From positions 81,052 to 103,032 of the forward strand of contig BLXT01003760.1 of the NCBI GenBank assembly GCA_019648995.1: a stretch of 21,981 nucleotides of DNA, given 5' to 3'. Within the stretch, counting starts at the first letter, position 1. Every line of letters starts with the position of its first letter. This document shows, one piece after another, positions 10,274 through 20,773 of this stretch. Below the pieces are notes generated by a model. The model did not search any database, had not been told where the DNA came from, and worked only from the letters and a program-made list of their open reading frames with translations. A program made the translations under genes and the position numbers. Source of the DNA: Plakobranchus ocellatus. Taxonomy: Eukaryota > Mollusca > Gastropoda > Plakobranchidae.

Positions 10274-12043
10274 AGGAATAGAAATACATATAATAATATA
10301 CATGGTACAAATTTGCTGACTGGCCACTTCTCAGTCAGTGCAGGCCAATGGAGATGGGGAACAAGGCATTCATTGTTAAAATAGGTCTTTGGGTTTGCTT
10401 GTGAAAGAAAATGAGAAATATAGGCAAAATTTAGTTAAACATAAAAAAGCGGACCTGCCATTTTTCTGTTTTGCTCAGGAACAAATTTTGTTGAACCACC
10501 ATTACTTCCACTATCTGGGCGGCTATTGCTATAATCTGTTGATTTTTCATAATTTTATTCAACCTGCTGTGCAAGGGAACCTCTTCCTTTATCGATATAA
10601 GTCTTGCAGTTATGAATCCAGCTCTAGGCCATGAGTGCTTATGGTCAGTTTAGAGATTTGCATATAGGGCTCATTTGCAAACAAAAAAGTACATGTAACT
10701 TGAAAGGAGTGACCCATCCTCAGATCTAGAGATTATGTTTGCAACAATCTGATGGTAGGGCCACTGATCAGCATGTACAAATGCCTTTCTTAACTCATTC
10801 GAGCTCTGCCATGCCATAAAGTCTTAAATCACCTTGTTCTTGACTGGCTACACACAAAAATCCAAATCCTAAGGCTATAGCTATAATATGCGATGGTTTG
10901 ACCCAGTAGATTTAAGTGATCTTAACACTAAAAAAGGCACTTTCCTCAATCAAGATCATTACCGGCAATATTTTAGTCATTTGCATATGACCGGGATTTA
11001 AAAAAAAAAAAAAAAATTACAAATCTGGCTCCATTCAGTTTCTGGACGTTTTCAGGACTTTTTCTTCTTCTTTGGATGCTTTGTTAAGTTGGCCTCATAA
11101 TAATTCATCGACAGACATTAGGCCTGAAAATCCCCATAGAACTTGCCTTCCTTTTAAGCCTAAAATTATTTCTGTGAGTCTTACCCCTTGTAGAATTCCA
11201 GGAAAATAAGGAACATGCATTGCTCTGAAGTATATAAGAAAACCGAGTTTGAAATCCTACATAGATGATCTGTCAATCTGAAGCTTTGAAGTAATGATCC
11301 CATTGTTTACAATCAAACTTGTTATCATTTAGTCTACTTGAGGTACAAGCTAACTACCAGCACTTAGATTAGATTTTGGGCATCTGCTTACATTCACCAT
11401 CAGGCTTGGGCTTCAATGTGCACTAATATTTTCAATTTAAATAAATTTTACTTTCAAATGTCTAAATGTATTGTAAAACAGCTGGAACCTCCAATTTTAC
11501 TAAATCTAGATATAGGTTACGTGACGTTTGTGTTTCCGTGAAGGTTGACCTAATCTAGATTTTGTTCAGGCCAAATGGATCGAGGTTAAGGTTTGGTTTG
11601 GTTTTTGTATATAGCCAATCCATAACAAGGTGATTTCAGGCTTTCAGGTCTTCTGTCAGGCCAGGGAGTCTGTGGCGGGACTTTAACCTGCGATCAAGAT
11701 TAAAGTGAAATAAGCTCTTGTAATTTGATTTTTAAATTCTTATTAGAATTTTTTTGACCTGTAAGTTTTTTTCTCACCATGGTCAAATTGAATCAACATA
11801 TGGATCACATTTAATCTGTTGTGGCTTAGCTAGATTAGATGGTTAGTAATACTTTGTTAGGATTAGACATAGTTATTGGTATTCTAGATCTAGTAATCCA
11901 CAGTCATATTTTACTAATTAGATCTATTCTCAAGCCTTTTAAATAACATAGATTTAGATTAAATTGACTTCTTTTATAAATTTTATGGGATTTTGCTGAA
12001 CCACACTTGACGGTAGTGGTACAATTGGTACGATAGTGGTACA

Positions 12044-13740
12044 GTTCCACAAGATCTTTGTAACTCTATTTTTATAGTACTGCCTAAAGCATCAGAAGCA
12101 ACAGAATGTGAACTTCATAGAACAATCAGTTTAATGAGCCATTTTACAAAAATCCTGTGGCGCAATTCGATGCATAGAATGCGCAAGAGTCTAAGACCAG
12201 ACATATTTCCAAAACAGTTTAGCTTTATGCCTGATAAAGGGACTAGAAATGCAATATTCACATGGAAAGGTGTATAGAAATGCAAAAAGATCTCCACCTC
12301 CGTTTCTTGATTATTCTAAGGCCTTTGACAAAGTAAAACATAAAGCTGTTTCGTATGCTAGAAAAATTGGACATCGATGGGAAAGATCTGAGAGTAATTA
12401 GAAATTTATACTGGGATCAGACTACATCTGTAAGAATTGAAGGAGAACATAGCAATTTCAAATCCATCAAAAGAGGCGTGAGGCAAGGATGTGTAATGCC
12501 ACCAGGTCTTTTTAACCTATAAAGTGAAATAATCTTAAGGCATCATGATGATATTTCAGGCTTAAAAATGAATGGAGAGAATCTTAAGAATCTCAGGTAT
12601 GCAGATGATACAGTTTAAATAGCAGAATCTGGCAAACCTCCAAAAAACTTCTAGATGCTGCAGTTTTAGAGAGCAAAAGAAATGGCCTGTCTTTAGCCTT
12701 ATCCATACAAGGTGTTTTTTGTTGTTTCCGTACGTCGAGGGTAACTGAGTACCCCCACATTTTAACATCAATATAGTCTTATCTGTACTCGTGAAGTAAT
12801 TGTGTGCTTCCAACCGTGTATAGTAAAAAAATCGCTATATACCTATCCGAATGTCAGTAACAAGATCACCCCATACTTTACATAGTAAAAAATAATGGAG
12901 GGTTTCGGAAATGACCTCAGGTCAGTTCAATATTGATTTTCTGTCAATCATTATTGTGTAATCATATGTTAAATTGAATTTTGAGGAATACTGAAAAAAT
13001 GAAAGAAAGATTCCCAGTTTTAGAATTTTTTTTAAATTATAAAAAAGCCTTGGGGTAGCAAAATTACCCCACACGTACAGATAGGGTTAAATGTAAAGAA
13101 AATGGAATGTAAGATCATCTCAAAGAAATCCTCTAACCCTATGTGCATGCAATCTCGTTAGCAAAGGCAAATAAATCAAACAAGTTACAAAATTCAGATA
13201 TGTAGGTTACTTGATAGCATCATATGGTAGATGCACAAGTAAAATAAGTAAAAGAATAGCTATGGCCAAAGATAAATTCCAAAAAATGAAACCAATAGTG
13301 GCCAATAGACATATGTATAATCAGTACTTTTGTATGGTAGTGAGTCTTGGACAATAAAAAAGGAAACAGAAAAAAAAAATAGAAACAGTAGAGATTTGGT
13401 TTGTTAGCAGAATGATGAGGATATCAATATCATGGACAAAAAGAAAGTCCATTGAATTGGTACTGAAAGAGGCTAATCTTGAGTGATCATTAATTACAAC
13501 CATAAGACAGAGGCAGCTACAGATTTTAGGCCATATTTGCTGACACAGAGGTTTAGAACACTTAGCAAGAGTGAATGCAAATGCAGTAGAGGTAGACAGA
13601 TAATATTTTCTCTTGAAAGTCTCAAGTCATGCGCAATAGGCAAGGGTAGCAATAACAACTTTATGAGGTTAACTGCAAATAGGTTTGAGTTGAGGAACAT
13701 GATCGTTAATGTCTGTTCCAGACAAGGTACCTAATGATGA
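12044..13740 (+). mobile_element. Decayed RTE-like retrotransposon, family A
   Basis: 5'-truncated, broken non-LTR retrotransposon on the same strand as the RLR gene. Recognisable reverse-transcriptase pieces in order: VPQDLCNSIFIVLPKA from 12044; ISLMSHFTKIL; a KQFSFMPDKGTRNAIF stretch near 12210; the degenerate palm motif YSKAFDKVKH near 12315; IKRGVRQGCVMPPGLFN near 12470; the catalytic YADDT at 12598-12612, with a stop soon after at 12616-12618; then a C-terminal half with ESWTIKKE and TTIRQRQLQILGHI, similar to the C-terminal region of BovB/RTE proteins. It ends in AAGGTACC and TGA triplets near 13740. Stops and frameshifts abound, and a 390-bp MITE splits it at 12697. No endonuclease is present. 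It is not functional. Confidence 0.85.
12693..13090. mobile_element. piggyBac-like MITE inserted in family A
   Basis: A 390-bp insert (12697-13086) between TTAG (12693-12696) and TTAA (13087-13090), read as a mutated TTAA target duplication. Outer inverted ends: left CCTTATCCATAC, right (reverse complement) CCCTATCTGTAC. A second inner pair also exists: GTACGTCGAGGGTAAC at about 12730-12745 against a complementary stretch at about 13063-13078. Small stems GGGTA..TACCC (12739-12754) and GGGGTA..TTACCCC (13052-13070) lie just inside. There is no transposase frame. TTAA target plus ends starting CCC/CCT is the piggyBac pattern. The sister copy at 20774-21810 runs uninterrupted across the same site. 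Confidence 0.75.
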
Positions 13741-15387
13741 CACTAGACCTAGTAGTCACTCTCAAATACATATAGTTTGCATTTTTTTTGGATTTTAGAA
13801 AAAAATGTTATGGTTTTTTATAGTAGGAGTAGGGTCTCTTTGAGACCAATACAAGATTTTGATCTCTTGCTGCCGGCTAATTCAACTCTTGTTTGCACCC
13901 ATGAATATGTATAATTCTCAGCTCTTATTGTGAATAAACTACATGTATGGTAATAGTTAGTCTGGACGAGATACATTCTTATGTTGCAAACAACTTTTAT
14001 ATGCATTCAAGTCTTTTGAATAGTTTGATAAACTTAAAAGTACGAGATATTTTGGCCCAAAACATATATAAAAGAAAAAAAATGTATATATATATATATA
14101 TATATATGTACATATATAAACAATAGTCTAATGTAAGCAAGACACTGGTTAAAAAGGGCTTCTCACTATCAAAAAGGAAACACTTTTAATTTTTTTGTTT
14201 GTTTGCTTTTTTTTTTAGATTTTTATAGGAGCAATGAATCTTATTTTCATCCTCTTCAAAAGCTAATAAGTGAGCAAGAATAAAATATGATTTCTCAGAC
14301 AAAATTGAATAAAATTGGAGGCAAATGCAAGAGTTATTGGCCAAAACAGCAAGTGAACTACCAAAATTGCCATTGCTGTAGATCTGGGTAAAAGATGAGA
14401 CTTCTTCAATTTTCTGTCTTGAAACGATTACCAATTAGGAAATATTTTAACTTTTTTTTTTTTTGGGTATGTTTTGTTTGCTTCTTTTGTTAGAGGAATT
14501 AGACTCATAATTAACTATTGACTACTCCTGTTAAAATCGCATTTCCTTCAATGCCCTTTAATTTGCACGAAAATAAAGTCTCAAACTTAAAATACTTTTT
14601 AAAAAATATTCAAATACAAAGCAAATCAAAATTTGTTTTCTTTCTTTAGTTTGCTGTAAAATTGTGTAGATAACTTGCTAATAACATTTATTGATTATTG
14701 TGTCATAAAGCCTTCATTGTATGAGGTGATCTTAGGCCATTTAGCAACTATTAGACAAGGCACTGTTTGCATGCTCAAACTTGCAACGGACAAGTCCTTT
14801 TAAATCTTGCAATGAGTGTGCGAACATTTTTGAACCTGCTGTGTGCACATTGCACATCTGTTATGCTTAGTGATGACTTTTTCTAAAGACATGTATGTTC
14901 CCTGAAACATTTAATTCTGATTCCAAAAGTGTGAAAAAAATTTAAAAAAAGATCATGGCAAAAGCCAAAAATTAGATATTTTGCAGCAAGGGCATGTGTA
15001 AGTAATATAGATACACTTGTCAGAATTTCCAATTTTCCTCATCCATATTTTCTTAAAAATCTGTGGGAGATTCTTTTATTTTTGGTGCTCTTAAGGAAGC
15101 ATACCATCTATTTCCCATGCTCAATGTTTCTGCAGAACATCTCATTTTGTAGCAACACTACAATTTAAATATGACTTAAATTTTTTCTCCATTTGAAAAA
15201 TCAAGGGTCGAATGTGTTTAAGAAATTAAATAATTATGAAAAAACAAAAAACACTGTATAGAAATTTTACAAACCTTGTCAATACGACCTGCATCATTGC
15301 TTGTTTGATCAAAAAAAAAGTAATTTTTACTGCTTGAATTAAACTATAGCATTTTGACTTTTATGTGCTATCATCTTCTGTTCAAAG
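13741..15387 (+). other. Intron sequence before exon d
   Basis: AT-rich DNA with a TA microsatellite at 14084-14107 and many A or T runs. Open frames on the minus strand at 13818-14006 and 14186-14434 have no recognisable motif and are read as chance. Nothing else is seen. Confidence 0.55.
14084..14107. repeat. (TA)n microsatellite
   Basis: About 12 TA units followed by TGTACATATATA. Confidence 0.9.
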
Positions 15388-15555
15388 GAATGACCTCAGC
15401 TCAACAAGAAGAAACAATTGAAAAGTTCAAGTCTGGAGACATAAGACTGCTTGTAGCCACATCTGTTGCCGAGGAGGGCATTGATATTCCAGACTGCAAT
15501 TTAGTTATAAAGTATAATCATGTTGGCAATGAAGTCAACACTGTGCAAATGCGAG
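15388..15555 (+). CDS. RIG-I-like receptor, exon d (Hel2, motif V)
   Basis: Fourth visible exon, after an 8-kb intron. Acceptor TTCAAAG|GA; the split codon G|GA gives Gly194, followed by 55 codons and one base, with donor GCGAG|GTACAG at 15556. It begins MTSAQQEETIEKFKSGD, equivalent to the RLR helix MT..Q...I..F..G, then LLVATSVAEEGIDI (214-227), the motif V region that contacts the RNA backbone and links it to ATP hydrolysis. CNLVIKYNHVGNEVNTVQMR follows. The YNHVGN stretch is nearer to RIG-I (YEYVGN) than to MDA5 or LGP2 (YGLVTN, YGLLTN). The first half of motif VI (QMR) sits at the exon end and is completed by exon e. An unspliced reading stops at 15624-15626 and would lose the motif VI arginines. 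Confidence 0.95.
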
Positions 15556-15772
15556 GTACAGTACAAAATTTAAAGAATAGTCTTGTGGCCATGTGTTTCA
15601 CTTGCATTGTGCCTGAGTGTGATTAAAATGAAATTCATTTTCTCATTCTTGTGTAATAAAATAAGCAGTTCAAAAGTATCTTTAACAAAGGGCTTATCAA
15701 GTGATGCTTCAGAAAAGGTTAAGGAAATCTTAAATTATAAATTTGTATTGTGATCTCTAAATACCACTTCAA

Positions 15773-15775
<3 letters not shown>

Positions 15776-15851
<76 letters not shown>
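15776..15851. repeat. Long (TA)n microsatellite
   Basis: About 37 uninterrupted TA units 220 bases after the exon d donor. It can form cruciform or slipped structures and is probably polymorphic; the true length may differ in the genome. An A-rich block (about 15871-15906) follows. Confidence 0.95.
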
Positions 15852-15856
<5 letters not shown>

Positions 15857-16592
15857 GCCTTTGTATCCATAATAAAAAAAAAAAAAATAAATAAATAAAA
15901 ATAAAAACTAAAACGTCAGAATCTAAATAAATCCACATAAGATTATTGTAATTTCTTTATTTAGATCTTTTTTCCATTGACTCACTTAACACAGCTGTAG
16001 ATGAATGCAAAGAGGTGAAGTATTCATGTTGGAAAAAAAAAAGCATTTTACACTTAAGTTACTTGATCTAAGATTAACAAAAAACACTGACCCCTGAGCA
16101 AGTGACAATGTGAGAGAAATGGTGCAGAGTGATCTATTCTGAATTTTTCAAATTATGTTTTCAGCTGTGAAGAAGGTAGAAATGGGGGTTGCTACTCTTA
16201 CATCTATCACCGAGGCATGTGCCCCAGCCACATCTTTTATTTCCCAGTTTGTTTAAGATTTTTTTTAGATCCAAACCTAGAGTTAAACTTTGAGTGGATA
16301 TTCTAGCCAAATTGTAGGTTTTCTGGTTGAGCTGATGGTTGCCTCAATTGATTTATTTTCAAGGGATTAAAATCTATTCAGTGTTTACTCTTTTTCTGAT
16401 GAGCTTAACAAACATATCACTGAAATAAGCTCTTAGTCAACAATACACATGTACACTTTCATTTTTATTCATATATATAGTTTGTTATAAATATAGTATG
16501 AATGTGGATATGTTCTATAATATTGTTGATTACGAGCTTATCTCAATGTTATGTTTGTTTAGTTTATGAGAAAAAGATATCCTATTTATATA

Positions 16593-16613
16593 TCACACAC
16601 ACACGCACACACA
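16593..16613. repeat. (CA)n microsatellite
   Basis: About ten CA units with one CG interruption. Confidence 0.85.
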
Positions 16614-16665
16614 CTACTCATATATGCTTACAGTCAGAGCCACCAGTTACTATTAATTTCATTTA

Positions 16666-17934
16666 CAGTCGAAACCTCAAAAGCCGAAGTCCAATGATTC
16701 GAATTTCTCATAAACCAAAGTATTTGCGATCTGAGGTTTTTCTTTCTTCTTTGGCTTTGTAAAGTTCGAACTCATTATTCGAAGTCAAAGAAAGTCGATT
16801 CTCATAATTTGAAGCCCACACCGCCACAAACCGCAAAAAAAAAAAAAAGTTTCCGTTTCACCATCCCCAAAACAATGCCAATCAGGTTGAATCACTGTTT
16901 AAAAAAAATGGGCCTACTCCAGGTAGTGCCATTAACAACAAGTAAGATAGTAGAGGGCTCAAACTAGCTTGAGAGGTGGGAAATGGGGTGCTGAATGTAG
17001 GCCTAGAGCGGGCACGCAAACTGCCAGTGCCACACAGTGCCACTGGCTGAAGAACCCCTCAATACAGTCACGCTAAGTTTAGATCATCTAGGCCTACCTC
17101 TGTAAAGCCAATAAATGAATAATAATTTCACACACAGTCAGCTGCAAGTGCAGGAAAAGGGAGATGGTGTAGGCAATGTAAGCTCGGGGTGAGACAAGGT
17201 GTGCTAGGCATGACTGGAGTGAGAGGCACTGTGCCTTTTTTTGTTTTGTTTTGTTTTTAATTCTTGTCGATAAACCAGTAACAGGGGCGCCTAAAGGCTA
17301 GCAGTGCATCTACCGTCTGGACCCACCATTACATCAAACACACCCACACACACACACACACGTATGCCGGTCAGCGTCACAGCATCCCAACACGTGTGTA
17401 TCCGATTAGATCTATCACTTGTTGCATTGCTACTCATGTGGTATTGATGCATTACAAATCTCTCCTTGTTTTTGAATAGATTTTGAATTAAACTTTGAAC
17501 AGCTTCGTATTTTCTCCAATTGAAAATGGCATCACTGAAAGTTAAAAGTTTGTTATCGAGCAAGGCACTGATGACATGCGCAGCTCAGTTCATTTGAATT
17601 TTCATTTAAAGACCATGTTGTGAGGAGAGCCAGGCAGACTGTCATCACTGACCACTTTAAGTTAAGAGTAAAGCTGCCAACTAAGCCAAATAGTCAATAC
17701 AACCAAGGCCCTTTTCAGGGCCAAAAAATAAACAAACAAAAAGGGGAAATGGGTTTGAGGTCAATGAGTATTAAAGCAGGAGAGAGCCGCTCTTTTTGTT
17801 AAATTTGTTATCAAAGGGAAGTAACCCGGTAATAATTAGTGGTGTTTAAGACCCGCGAATTTTAATAATTCGAAGTCTTATAATCCGAAGTTTTGGTCCA
17901 TTCCTATGTACTTCGAATGATGAGGTTTCCACTG
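16666..17934. mobile_element. pogo/Tigger-like DNA transposon relic (1.27 kb)
   Basis: The left end CAGTCGAAACCTCAAAAGCC at 16666 and the reverse complement of the right end, CAGTGGAAACCTCATCATTC at 17934, are inverted repeats. Both continue CGAAGT.C. They are flanked by TA on each side (16664-16665 and 17935-17936), the target of Tc1/mariner-pogo elements. CAGT ends with AACCTC are the pogo/Tigger style. Subterminal TTCGAAGTC words recur inside both ends (near 16777 and 17869). The interior is mostly non-coding. A short plus-strand stretch RARQTVITDHFKL near 17629-17667 might be the last piece of a transposase, since such proteins often end in a similar TDFF-type tail, but this is weak. It is a deletion derivative. 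Confidence 0.75.
17345..17361. repeat. (CA)n repeat inside the pogo-like element
   Basis: About eight CA units within the transposon interior. Confidence 0.85.
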
Positions 17935-18039
17935 TATTCATTTATTGGTAATGAAATAAGACCTTATCACTGAAATAAGATGGAAAATAAACAAATGTCT
18001 TAATTTGGTCCATACCTCTATGTAGCTAGGTCCCTTAAG

Positions 18040-18175
18040 ACCCAGCAAAAGTAAAGGTGGCGAGGAAAGCAATGGCAAACTATCTTATGATACTGTATGC
18101 CAAGATTAATCAGGACCCCACTCCTGGTTCCCTTTGCTTGGACTAAGTGTCGGACTCACTTTACTTTACCTGTTT
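18040..18175 (+). mobile_element. Possible RTE-derived SINE or 3' fragment
   Basis: Contains GAGGAAAGCAATGGCAAACT, then a TACTGTATGCCAAGATTAATC-like stretch split around 18090-18112. This word order (AATGGCAA.C.AC ... TAC..T.TTGCC) is like the conserved part of BovB/RTE-linked SINEs as I remember them. No clear tRNA-like head, tail or target duplication could be fixed, so the borders are approximate. Confidence 0.45.
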
Positions 18176-18898
18176 CAAAAAGTCTCCTGCTTATGTTCTT
18201 AGATGGCTAGACCCAAAAACCAGGTTTTGAATCACTCCGGGAAAAAATTAACTTTTCGAGCTTTTTTTTTGCATTATTATCCATGAACTTCACAGTATCA
18301 ATATGTTATTCTGAAGTTTTGAAATAAGTAGAGTGAACATGTCAGTGATTCTTGCTTGCAAGACAGTTAACCTTGATTAAATTGCCAGGTTTTGTCTTTT
18401 TTAGTACTTGTTATGTATATGGTATGTGAAGTTCTGAATTAAGAACCTACACAAGTGAAGCTAATTTTCTAGCAGTTAGTGATCTGTTGTATGTATATAC
18501 AACCTTTTTTCACCCCTAAAAAAAAAGCAAAGAAAAGATGAAGGTATAAATACTCTAACATCTCTCTCCCCCTAACCTTTCGTCTCATATACATCTCTCA
18601 TACCCTTCTCTTGTTCAAGAGATGCAATAGTGATTAAAACTACCTTCAGATGCTCATCTGGTCAAGCAACTTTTCTGTTTCTATACTACAGCTCACCATT
18701 GTCCCTCTGCTCCCCTTGAAAAAGTTTTACAATATGACTTCACACTTAAAGTTTTGAATTTGCTCTAATGTATGGTCATAGATTACATTCTGTATTGCTT
18801 GAGTAGAATTTCTTGGCATGTAAATATTTATTTATTTAAATCCTAATTTATTTCTTTTTCTTTAAACGATTAATAACTTTTAATGCTTTATCTTTCAG

Positions 18899-19146
18899 GT
18901 AGGAGTAGGAAGAAAGGTGGCAAATCAGTTTTGCTTGCCTTTGATAAAATGTACAAGAAGGAGCTTATTAACCAGCATGATGCAAAGATGATGGAGGAGG
19001 CCATAAAGAATGTTTCGAATATGAAACCCTCAAAAATATGTGAGAAGAATGAAGAAAACCAAAAAGAAATTCTACAAAATGAGGAACTTTACAAATTTAT
19101 GAAGCTTCGTGAGAAAAATCTGCTCAAAGATAAACCCTTCAAAATG
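18899..19146 (+). CDS. RIG-I-like receptor, exon e (motif VI, pincer)
   Basis: Fifth visible exon. Acceptor TCTTTCAG|GT; the split codon G|GT gives Gly250, followed by 82 codons (to residue 332), ending in phase 0 at ATG|GTTAGT. Joined to exon d it gives QMRGRSRKKGGKSVLLAF (247-264). This is helicase motif VI, with the RGR arginines that sense ATP in superfamily 2. The remainder (KMYKKELINQHDAKMMEEAIKNV...MKPSKI...) is charged and helical, matching the RLR pincer or bridging region, where MDA5 has a comparable REKMMYKAI..VQNMKPEE. The product must continue: there is no stop before the donor, and the zinc-binding C-terminal domain (four cysteines) is not seen in the 2.8 kb that follow. The residues after RGR (SRKKGG) differ from the usual GRAR or ARAD of vertebrate RLRs. 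Confidence 0.94.
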
Positions 19147-20773
19147 GTTAGTTTTATTCTTGTCTAAATCTCATCAACTTTTTTTGTCCACAGGTTAAAA
19201 ATTGTTGATTTATTGGTTACAGGTTTTATCCGTCAAAGAAATAATGTTTTTACGATTGTTGTGTAATAAAGGGCTAGGTAAGCAAACAAATAGATTTTTT
19301 TTTAATGGATGGAATAAAAATAACACATAATTTACGTCTGAAAATAATGTAGGAATAATAAAATCATAGTAGCATTTGGGCAAATATAAGGCAATATGGT
19401 TATGAAAAAGTCTGTTTTATTTTTTGCTAAAAGCAGCAAAAATTTGACTTCTCCAAGTTAAAATCCAAATTTGTTATGGGGATCATCTACTTTAAGGAAT
19501 CGTTTTTTTATGCTCTAAATGCAGGCTTTGATATTTGCCCATTTTTTGGGCCTGTTTGATGTTGATGCCATTGCCTTATTGCACCAGATTATTTTTAGAT
19601 TTTTCCTAATTTAAATATTTATGCTAGCCAATTCAAACGGTTGCCATGTCAAGACTACTTAGATGTTACTATTAGGTCTATATAAAAAACTCAGGATGGA
19701 AAAAAAACCCATGGATACGCTTGTAGAACTTAAATTGTACTAATTGAGTCTTTAATGTCTATTACTTATGCAGTCTAAAGTTTTCTTATAATAGGTGATT
19801 AGATTATAAATTTTTGTAGGTTACTTCGACAGTTGCTTGTTAGGCCAACTAATTTCATTTTCAAAAATACTGTTGCAAAGCATCAAATTCAGCCATAAAA
19901 ACCTGTGCTCTAAAACATATTTCTTAATCTAGCTTAAAGTATCTTAGTGTGAATTACATAGGCTCCTATTTTTTAAAAAGCTGTTTTCGAAAAGATGAGC
20001 TAAATTGCTGATTTTCTGAGCTAGTGCTTAAGCAGAGATGTGAAGCAACATCTTCCTGGCTCAGTGCTAAAAAACCAGGTGATTGCCAGTAATGATTTTC
20101 ATGGCACAAAGACAGTGAATTACCATGGATTAAAAAAAAAGTATTAAAATAACACAAAGCACTATTTTGCAAGGAAGTAATTTTTATTTAGATTACATTT
20201 CACCACTGTGATGTGTGTGTTACGATAATTCGTCCTATGCTTTGAAAATCTGTCTGCTTGTTGGGAAAAGTAACTGAAGAAAACGGATGAAAAAAAGAAA
20301 AAACACAAAACAAATTATACTTTTTATATGATATTTTATTTGCTCTGGAGGAGACGCCACCCTGCTTATTGTTAAAATTTATTTTTCTTCTCTTTTTATA
20401 CATACTAGTTTACCTTCTTGAGATTGACAGAGACATGCTTTGACATATTTTAAAAAATGGACTGATTATCAACTCTTTTCCAAAACAAACTAATAAAAAA
20501 AACTCATTAAAGTTGACAGATGGGCATTGAGATTAATAAAATGGACTTATTGTCAGCTCTCTTCCCAAAACAAAGGAAAAGTAAAGAAATAAAAAACAAA
20601 AACAAAAAATCTTTTCAATGTTTCATTCCACTAAATCTTCCTGAAAAGAGTAAAGAAAATGATATCCAATGTCTTTATTTCTCTTTTATATTTGATTTAT
20701 TTTTAAAAAATTGAATTGGCTATACCTTTTTTGAAAACTATTACTGACATAAAATACCATCATTAACTATTAT

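Larger units (their letters stand above)
7383..15387 (+). other. Intron between exons c and d (8.0 kb)
   Basis: Phase 1 GT-AG intron. The first 200 bases after the donor include a pyrimidine-rich stretch (7441-7620). Then come a TC microsatellite (8707-8745), two short tandem duplications (9638-9713 and 9941-9999), a short perfect hairpin (10246-10273), a stretch with repeated CTAGAT/AGATCT words (about 11500-11950), and a family A retrotransposon with a nested MITE (12044-13740). A TA microsatellite lies at 14084-14107. No exon is needed here: exons c and d join in frame across conserved RLR sequence. Confidence 0.8.
15556..18898 (+). other. Intron between exons d and e (3.3 kb)
   Basis: Phase 1 GT-AG intron inside helicase motif VI. 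It contains a long TA repeat, a CA repeat, a pogo-like element (16666-17934), an RTE/SINE-like piece (about 18040-18175) and a pyrimidine-rich stretch near 18555-18615. It ends with a good pyrimidine tract and CAG at 18896-18898. Confidence 0.85.

Noticed and set aside
13483-13734. Overlapping plus and minus open frames as host genes
   Set aside because: They lie in the 3' part of the family A retrotransposon, and related sequence recurs at 5514-5789 and 21580-21810.
15776-15851. TA repeat as a functional regulatory element
   Set aside because: It is an ordinary intronic microsatellite; nothing nearby supports a role.
16765-16790. GTTCGAA word as a tRNA B box
   Set aside because: It belongs to the repeated TTCGAAGTC words of the transposon end; no A box or cloverleaf is present.
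17291-17563. Minus-strand 90-codon open frame
   Set aside because: It is inside the pogo-like element, partly made of a CA repeat, with no recognisable domain.
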